Below are positions 14,226 to 18,153 of a stretch of 18,153 bases of DNA, in pieces. The stretch lies in the NCBI GenBank assembly GCA_023450335.1, contig JAEXHA010000028.1, forward strand, positions 1 to 18,153, written 5' to 3'. The notes below the pieces were generated by a model, which saw only the letters and a program-made list of their open reading frames with translations, was not told the origin of the DNA and ran no database searches. This DNA comes from Actinomycetes bacterium (lineage in GTDB: Bacteria; Actinomycetota; Actinomycetes; Actinomycetales; Microbacteriaceae). Every line of letters starts with the position of its first letter. Position 1 is the first letter of the stretch. The position numbers and the translations under genes are program-made.

Positions 14226-14782
14226 TAGCTCACACGGCCGGCGGTCGATGAGACGACCGCCACCAAGACCAGGATGCCCAGGATGAACAGTCCCAGGCCG
14301 GCCCAGCCGACGATGACACCGGCCAGGGCCATACCCCGGCCTTTCTCGCCCGACCGTGTGATCTGGTTCAGGGAGATGTGGCCCATGATGGCACCGGCCA
14401 GCGACCCGATGATCGGCAGAATCCAGACGAACCCGAGGATGGAGCCGATCAATGCCAGGATCGCCAGGGTGTTGGTCTTCACCGTCGCGTAGGCGCCGTA
14501 GGGGTAGCCGGGGTGCTGAGGCGCGGAGCCGGGGTGCTGAGGCGCGGCGGCGGGGTACTGCGGCGCACCGGGGTACTGCTGCGTGCCGGGGTACTGCGGC
14601 GTGCCGGGGTGCTGCGGCGCGGCGGGGTACTGCTGCGTGCCGGGGTACTGCTGAACGCCCGGGTACTGCTGCGCGCCGGGGTACTGCGGCGGCTGGTATG
14701 CCGGCGGTGCGGCGTAGGGCGGTGCCGGCGGCGGTGTGTACGACGGGCCCTGTTCGGGATCGCTCGGGGTGGGGGTGCTCAC
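14216..14782 (-). CDS. DUF4190 membrane protein with a Q/P/Y-rich repeat domain
   Basis: A 188-aa membrane protein. Residues 1-100 are a low-complexity, presumably disordered Pro/Gln/Tyr region with about ten hexapeptide-like repeats (QQYPGT, PQHPGT and variants). Residues 103-137 and 149-176 form a two-helix hairpin typical of DUF4190: NTLAILALIGSILGFVWILP, then the signature loop GHISLNQITRSGEKGRGMALAGVIVGW. The start codon is GTG at 14782, with GAGAGG seven bases upstream. Such proteins are widespread in actinobacteria; Pro-rich N-tails are common, but the function is unknown. It lies upstream of the DUF3099 gene on the same strand and is divergent from fabG, sharing a symmetric promoter region with it. 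Confidence 0.88.
   Translation of the reverse strand: MSTPTPSDPEQGPSYTPPPAPPYAAPPAYQPPQYPGAQQYPGVQQYPGTQQYPAAPQHPGTPQYPGTQQYPGAPQYPAAAPQHPGSAPQHPGYPYGAYATVKTNTLAILALIGSILGFVWILPIIGSLAGAIMGHISLNQITRSGEKGRGMALAGVIVGWAGLGLFILGILVLVAVVSSTAGRVSYGA
14504..14686. repeat. Degenerate in-frame tandem repeat inside the DUF4190 gene
   Basis: About ten 18-bp units (some shortened or lengthened by a codon) encode variants of Q-Q/H-Y-P-G-x. On the plus strand the recurring core is GGGGTACTGCNGC. Neighbouring units are near-identical at DNA level, so the array may change length by slippage or unequal recombination while staying in frame. Confidence 0.8.
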
Positions 14783-14807
14783 GGCGGGTCCTCTCGGAAG
14801 TGCAGAT

Positions 14808-14844
14808 CCCAGCCTATCGGGCTCGATCAGCCGGATAGGCTGGG
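14808..14844. promoter_or_regulatory. Mirror-image divergent promoters (DUF4190 gene and fabG)
   Basis: Perfect 11-bp arms CCCAGCCTATC and GATAGGCTGGG, plus an inner GGCT/AGCC pair around a CGATC centre, form a 37-bp palindrome. Each arm contains a TAGGCT hexamer (TANNNT) facing outward: 14836-14841 for fabG and 14816 to 14811 for the DUF4190 gene. Both lie about 30-36 bp from their start codons, with ribosome sites in between. The two promoters thus share one back-to-back region and are probably co-regulated or mutually exclusive. Confidence 0.6.
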
Positions 14845-14877
14845 GCGGTTCGCCCGTCAGCAGTTGAAGGAGCCGTC

Positions 14878-15588
14878 ATGTCCAGCGATCGCGTCGTCCT
14901 CGTCACCGGTGGCAACCGCGGCATCGGCCGCGCCATCGCCGAGCGTTTCGTCGCCGACGGCTACACGGTGGCGGTCACGGCACGTTCGGGTGAGGGCCCG
15001 GAGGGCACATTGACGGTGCGCGCCGACGTCACCGACGCCGCGTCGATCGACGCGGCCTTCACCCAGATCGAGCAGCAGCTGGGGCCGGTCGGGATCGTCG
15101 TGGCCAACGCGGGAATCACGAAGGACACGCTGCTGCTGCGCATGACCGAAGACGACTTCGACCAGGTGGTCGACACCAACCTCGGCGGCACGTTCCGGGT
15201 CGTCAAGCGCGCAGCCAAAGGCCTGCTGCGCGCGAAGTGGGGTCGGGTCATCCTCATCTCGAGCGTCGTGGGGCTGTACGGCTCGGCAGGCCAGATCAAC
15301 TACTCATCGTCCAAGAGCGGGCTGGTCGGCTTCGCCCGCTCGCTCACGCGCGAGCTGGGCGGGCGCGGCATCACGGCGAACGTCGTGGCACCCGGATTCA
15401 TCGAGACGGACATGACCGCCGCCTTGCCCGACGACACGCAGGCCGAATACAAGAAGAACATCCCCGCCGGACGCTTCGCCGCGCCCGAAGAGGTCGCCGG
15501 GGTCGTGGCCTGGCTCGCCTCTGACGATGCCGCCTACATCTCCGGAGCCGTCATCCCCGTCGACGGCGGCCTCGGCATGGGGCACTGA
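14878..15588 (+). CDS. fabG: 3-oxoacyl-ACP reductase FabG (SDR family)
   Basis: A 236-aa cytosolic short-chain dehydrogenase/reductase that most resembles FabG/MabA, the NADPH-dependent beta-ketoacyl-ACP reductase of fatty-acid elongation. Visible features are the Rossmann motif TGGNRGIG (10-17), NAG (77-79), and the catalytic tetrad Asn101, Ser129, Tyr142 and Lys146 (YSSSK), with the same Ser-to-Tyr spacing as E. coli FabG. APGFIETDM follows (171-179), and the end is ISGAVIPVDGGLGMGH. The ATG at 14878 has GAAGGAG five bases upstream. A 5-bp hairpin, GGGCG-gtt-CGCCC, sits in its short leader (14843-14855). No other fatty-acid synthesis gene is adjacent, so another carbonyl substrate is possible. 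Confidence 0.9.
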   Translation: MSSDRVVLVTGGNRGIGRAIAERFVADGYTVAVTARSGEGPEGTLTVRADVTDAASIDAAFTQIEQQLGPVGIVVANAGITKDTLLLRMTEDDFDQVVDTNLGGTFRVVKRAAKGLLRAKWGRVILISSVVGLYGSAGQINYSSSKSGLVGFARSLTRELGGRGITANVVAPGFIETDMTAALPDDTQAEYKKNIPAGRFAAPEEVAGVVAWLASDDAAYISGAVIPVDGGLGMGH

Positions 15589-15603
15589 ACCCGTTCAGCG
15601 CCC
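15580..15603. terminator. Bidirectional hairpin between fabG and the hydrolase gene
   Basis: GGGCACTGAAC-CC-GTTCAGCGCCC forms arms of 11 bp with a single mismatch. The fabG TGA lies in one arm and the hydrolase stop in the other, and only 6 bp separate the stops. It has the same arrangement as the hairpin at 661-677. No T-tract. Confidence 0.5.
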
Positions 15604-16290
15604 GACGGCCGCGATGATCGCGTCCGCCAGGCGCAGCGGCTGAGAGAACTGCGGCCAGTGCCCGGTGCCCAGCTTGACCACCTCGGCGTCATCGATCGAA
15701 TCGAACTCCGCGGCGAACGGCCCCCACTGTGAGATCTCCGCGCGGAACGCCGCCTCATCCCACCGGCCGTTCAGCAGCGTGACCGGCACCTGATAGCGGC
15801 GGTCGTCGTCCAGCGTGATGCCGTCAGTGGGAACCCGGCCGGGGACGCTGCGGGTGAGCGGGGCCGTGCGCCGGCGGGTGGCTTCGTCGAGGTCGGCGAC
15901 GTCCTCGTCATCGAAGAAGTCCCAGCCGGGGAACGGCACGACGCCGTCTACCAGCGGGAACTGCGAGATCTCGGCGCCGGCCGGCGGTGGGACGGTGTCG
16001 ACGAAGACGACGCGCACAACGCGGTCCGGCCGCCGGTCGGCCGCGCCCCAGGCCACGTTGCCGCCGCCGCTGTGACCGACGAGCACGACGGGGTCGGGCG
16101 CCGCATCGATCTCACGGACGACGGCATCGACCCAGGTGTCGATGCCGACGGTGGCGGTGTCGGCACCGGACGCGCCGACGCCGGGCAGGGTCAACGGTCG
16201 CGGACGCAGTCCGGCCGCCTGCAGGTGCGGCACGACGTCGTCCCACGATGACGCGTCGAGCCAGAGCCCGGGAATGAGGATGACGTCCAT
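15595..16290 (-). CDS. Alpha/beta fold hydrolase
   Basis: A 231-aa cytosolic alpha/beta hydrolase with a serine nucleophile, probably an esterase, though related non-catalytic or amidase roles exist. The oxyanion-hole strand is ILIPGLWLDASSW (4-16). The nucleophile elbow is GHSGGG (Ser74), the likely acid is Asp178 in LLNGRWDEA, and the catalytic His211 lies in GTGHWPQFSQP. A short cap covers about 105-160. The ATG at 16290 is preceded by TAGATT exactly six bases upstream and no Shine-Dalgarno, so it is probably leaderless. It follows serB on the same strand after a 33-bp gap. Substrate unknown. Confidence 0.9.
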   Translation of the reverse strand: MDVILIPGLWLDASSWDDVVPHLQAAGLRPRPLTLPGVGASGADTATVGIDTWVDAVVREIDAAPDPVVLVGHSGGGNVAWGAADRRPDRVVRVVFVDTVPPPAGAEISQFPLVDGVVPFPGWDFFDDEDVADLDEATRRRTAPLTRSVPGRVPTDGITLDDDRRYQVPVTLLNGRWDEAAFRAEISQWGPFAAEFDSIDDAEVVKLGTGHWPQFSQPLRLADAIIAAVGR

Positions 16291-16296
16291 GCTCGA

Positions 16297-16323
16297 AATC
16301 TACGGCGTACCGCCGACATCGGC
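16297..16323 (-). promoter_or_regulatory. Hydrolase -10 with overlapping palindromes upstream
   Basis: TAGATT (16302 to 16297) precedes the hydrolase ATG by six bases. Directly upstream lie two overlapping palindromes, CGGCG-tac-CGCCG (16303-16315) and GCCGA-ca-TCGGC (16312-16323), filling the spacer between this -10 and the serB stop. They may form an operator or a serB terminator with two exclusive stems. Confidence 0.4.
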
Positions 16324-16983
16324 TCACCGAACGGGCAGGAGCGGGATGACCTCGCGCAGGTCGACCCGTTCGATGACGAGGTCGGCCTGAGCCCGCACCG
16401 CGGGCTTGGCATTGAACGCGAGCCCGAGGCCGGCGACGGCCATCATGCGCAGGTCGTTCGCGCCGTCCCCGATCGCGATGGTCCGCGCCAGTGGGATGTC
16501 GCGCGCCGCGGCCCATTCGCGCAGTGCGGCGGCTTTGCCCGCGGCATCCACGATCTCACCGTCGACCTCGCCGGCGAGTGCGTCGCCGTCCGCGCCGGGG
16601 TCGGCCGAGACCGCGAGCCGGTTCGCGCGCCACAGGTCGACGCCGAGCGACGGCGCGATCGTGTCGAGGATCTCGTGGAACCCACCGGACACGACGGCGG
16701 CGATACCGCCGCGTTCATGGATCGCGGTGATCAGCTCGCGGGCGCCGGGGGTGGGTTCGACGCGAGCGCGCACCCGCTCCAGCCGCGCCACCGGCACGCC
16801 GCGCAGCTGTGCGACGCGCGAGCGCAGGCTCGCGGCGAAGTCGACCTCACCGCGCATGGCGGCTTCGGTGGCAGCGGCCACCTCGGCACCGCGGCCGGCT
16901 TCGTCAGCGATGAGCTCGATGACCTCGTTGCGGATCAGGGTGGAATCGGCGTCGAACACGACGAGGAAGCGGGCGTCAGGCAC
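16324..16983 (-). CDS. serB: Phosphoserine phosphatase SerB
   Basis: A 219-aa HAD-superfamily phosphatase, probably the last step of serine synthesis (phosphoserine to serine plus phosphate). HAD motif I is FDADST (10-15), with nucleophile Asp11 and acid/base Asp13. Motif II is VVSGGFHEI (Ser99), motif III is Lys150 (AGKAAAL), and motif IV is IGDGANDLRMM (Asp173, Asp177). The substrate-pocket segment FAASLRSRV and PTPGARELI fit SerB. It lacks the N-terminal ACT domains of longer SerB forms. The GTG at 16983 directly abuts GGAAGG, too close for a normal ribosome site, while TAGCGT lies exactly six bases upstream, suggesting a leaderless start. It follows glgC by 21 bp. Confidence 0.93.
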   Translation of the reverse strand: MPDARFLVVFDADSTLIRNEVIELIADEAGRGAEVAAATEAAMRGEVDFAASLRSRVAQLRGVPVARLERVRARVEPTPGARELITAIHERGGIAAVVSGGFHEILDTIAPSLGVDLWRANRLAVSADPGADGDALAGEVDGEIVDAAGKAAALREWAAARDIPLARTIAIGDGANDLRMMAVAGLGLAFNAKPAVRAQADLVIERVDLREVIPLLPVR

Positions 16984-16989
16984 CCTTCC

Positions 16990-16995
16990 ACGCTA
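16990..16995 (-). promoter_or_regulatory. Candidate -10 for serB in the glgC-serB gap
   Basis: TAGCGT fits TANNNT and is followed by six bases and the serB GTG. This would give serB its own leaderless transcript in addition to any read-through from glgC. No clear -35 was recognised; it would fall within the end of glgC. Confidence 0.35.
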
Positions 16996-17004
16996 GCGGG
17001 CCGG

Positions 17005-18153
17005 TCACTGCTCGATGTGCACGTTCTTCCCGACGACGGTGATGCCCGAATCGGTCACGGTGAACCCGCGCGCCAGGTCGCGCTCGCGGTCGACGCCCAC
17101 CGTCGCCCCCGGGTCGAGCACGACGTTCTTGTCGAGGATGGCGCGGTGCACGCGGGCCCCGGCGCCCACCTGCACGTTGTCGAAAAGCACGGCGTCGGTG
17201 ATGGTCGAGCCGCCGCCGGACAGCGTCCACGGGCCGACGACCGAACGCTCGAGGTGCGTGCCCGACAGAACCGAACCCAGCGACACGATCGAGTCGATCG
17301 CGTTGCCCATGCGACCCACGCTGTCGCGCACGAACTTCGCCGGGGGAGAGTTGATGGCCTGCGACTGGATCGGCCAGTCCATGTTGTACAGGTTGAACAC
17401 CGGCAGGGTCGAGATGAGATCCATGTGGGCGTCGAAGAACGAGTCGATCGTCCCCACGTCGCGCCAGTAGTCGCGGTCGCGCGGCGCCGACCCGGGCACC
17501 TCGTTGCGCAGGAAGTCATACACGGACGCTTCGCCGCGGTCGACGAAGTAGGGGATGATGTCGCCGCCCATGTCGTGGTTCGACGTCGGCAGCTCGCCGT
17601 CGGACTCGACCGCCTCGATGAGGGCATCGGCGTCGAAGACGTAGTTGCCCATCGATGCGAGCACCTCCCCGGGGCTGTCGGGCAGACCCGTGGGATTCTG
17701 CGGCTTCTCGAGGAACTCGCGGATCTTCACGTTGTCGGCGGGGTCGACATCGATGACGCCGAACTGGTTCGCCAGGGCGATCGGCTGACGGATGCCGGCG
17801 ACCGTGGCCCGTGCGCCGGACTCGATGTGGGCGTCGATCATCTGGCGGAAGTCCATGCGGTAGACATGGTCGGCGCCGATGACCGCGACGATGTCGGGCT
17901 TCTCGTCGTGGATGAGGTTGAGGGACTGCAGGATCGCGTCGGCCGACCCGGAGAACCAGCGCTTGCCGAGGCGCTGCTGTGCGGGGACCGATGCCACATA
18001 GGAGTTGAGCAGCGCCGACATGCGCCATGTCTGCGAGACGTGCCGGTCGAGACTGTGCGACTTGAATTGCGTGAGCACGACGATCTGGCGCAGACCCGAA
18101 TTGAGCAGGTTCGAGATGGCGAAGTCGATGAGTCGGTACTGCCCGCCGAACGG
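17005..18153 (-). CDS. glgC: Glucose-1-phosphate adenylyltransferase GlgC (5' end outside window)
   Basis: ADP-glucose pyrophosphorylase, which makes ADP-glucose from ATP and glucose-1-phosphate for glycogen or alpha-glucan synthesis. The frame is open to the window edge, so about 382 residues are visible and roughly the first 30, with the GGxGxRLxPLT pyrophosphorylase signature, are missing. Seen in order: PFGGQYRLIDFAISN, LTQFKSHSLDRH, the GSADAILQSL segment, GADHVYRMDFRQM, FLEKPQNPTG, SMGNYVFD, HDMGGDIIPYF, YWRDVGTIDSFF and NLYNMDWPI. The C-terminal left-handed beta-helix (ILDKNVVLDPGATVGVDRERD) completes the enzyme. From memory it closely resembles the mycobacterial GlgC. serB follows on the same strand. 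Confidence 0.96.
   Translation of the reverse strand, partial: PFGGQYRLIDFAISNLLNSGLRQIVVLTQFKSHSLDRHVSQTWRMSALLNSYVASVPAQQRLGKRWFSGSADAILQSLNLIHDEKPDIVAVIGADHVYRMDFRQMIDAHIESGARATVAGIRQPIALANQFGVIDVDPADNVKIREFLEKPQNPTGLPDSPGEVLASMGNYVFDADALIEAVESDGELPTSNHDMGGDIIPYFVDRGEASVYDFLRNEVPGSAPRDRDYWRDVGTIDSFFDAHMDLISTLPVFNLYNMDWPIQSQAINSPPAKFVRDSVGRMGNAIDSIVSLGSVLSGTHLERSVVGPWTLSGGGSTITDAVLFDNVQVGAGARVHRAILDKNVVLDPGATVGVDRERDLARGFTVTDSGITVVGKNVHIEQ

Noticed and set aside
14504..14686. Repeat array considered as a CRISPR
   Set aside because: Units are about 18 bp with no unique spacers, remain in frame and encode a Pro/Gln/Tyr repeat.
17005..18153. Unusual GSADAI substitution in GlgC
   Set aside because: The same wording occurs, to my recollection, in actinobacterial GlgC proteins, so it is a lineage feature and not an anomaly.

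Overview
The window is high-GC DNA, very likely from an actinobacterium of the Microbacteriaceae (Microbacterium-like). This is inferred from the GC-rich third codon positions, the many GTG starts, the TANNNT -10 hexamers and the protein families present: DUF3099, an Rv1473-type ABC-F protein, SURF1 and an actinobacterial GlgC. It looks like ordinary chromosome. I see no insertion sequence, phage gene, CRISPR array, tRNA or rRNA, and coding density is near complete, with no gap above about 170 bp. Both ends cut a gene: an MFS transporter at the left and glgC at the right.

Region 1 (about 1-5730): the 3' end of an MFS transporter converges on a tightly packed five-gene ferric-siderophore uptake operon on the minus strand. 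In transcription order it encodes a binding lipoprotein, two FecCD permeases, a FepC-like ATPase and a siderophore-interacting reductase. Four junctions are overlaps or 10-bp gaps. A 19-bp DtxR/IdeR-type iron box sits 34 bp before the first start codon and covers its likely -10, so the operon should be iron-repressed. No siderophore biosynthesis gene is present.

Region 2 (5727-8363): bioY (biotin uptake S-component, minus) and a GyrI-like ligand-binding protein (plus) diverge. The GyrI-like gene then overlaps, tail to tail, the end of an acyltransferase-3 membrane protein gene (minus) by 76 bp.

Region 3 (8472-10983, minus): a DedA membrane protein, a NarL/DesK-type histidine kinase and its response regulator form one operon. 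The spacer before the acyltransferase gene holds several hairpins and an operator-like palindrome.

Region 4 (11090-14782): a plus-strand ABC-F ATPase closely resembling M. tuberculosis Rv1473 has a perfect TATAAT promoter and a LexA-like palindrome just before its start. It converges on a minus-strand group: DUF4190 protein, DUF3099 protein, a 66-aa putative zinc-binding protein and SURF1, the last three overlapping one another.

Region 5 (14808-18153): a mirror-image promoter palindrome separates the DUF4190 gene from a fabG-like reductase gene. That gene converges on an alpha/beta hydrolase gene, which is preceded on the minus strand by serB and glgC. Two themes recur. Several genes have a -10 hexamer exactly six bases before the start codon, predicting leaderless mRNAs. 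Several convergent gene ends place their stop codons inside hairpins. No wholly new system is evident; the most testable points are the iron box, the LexA-like site, the DedA/two-component operon and the mirrored promoter.
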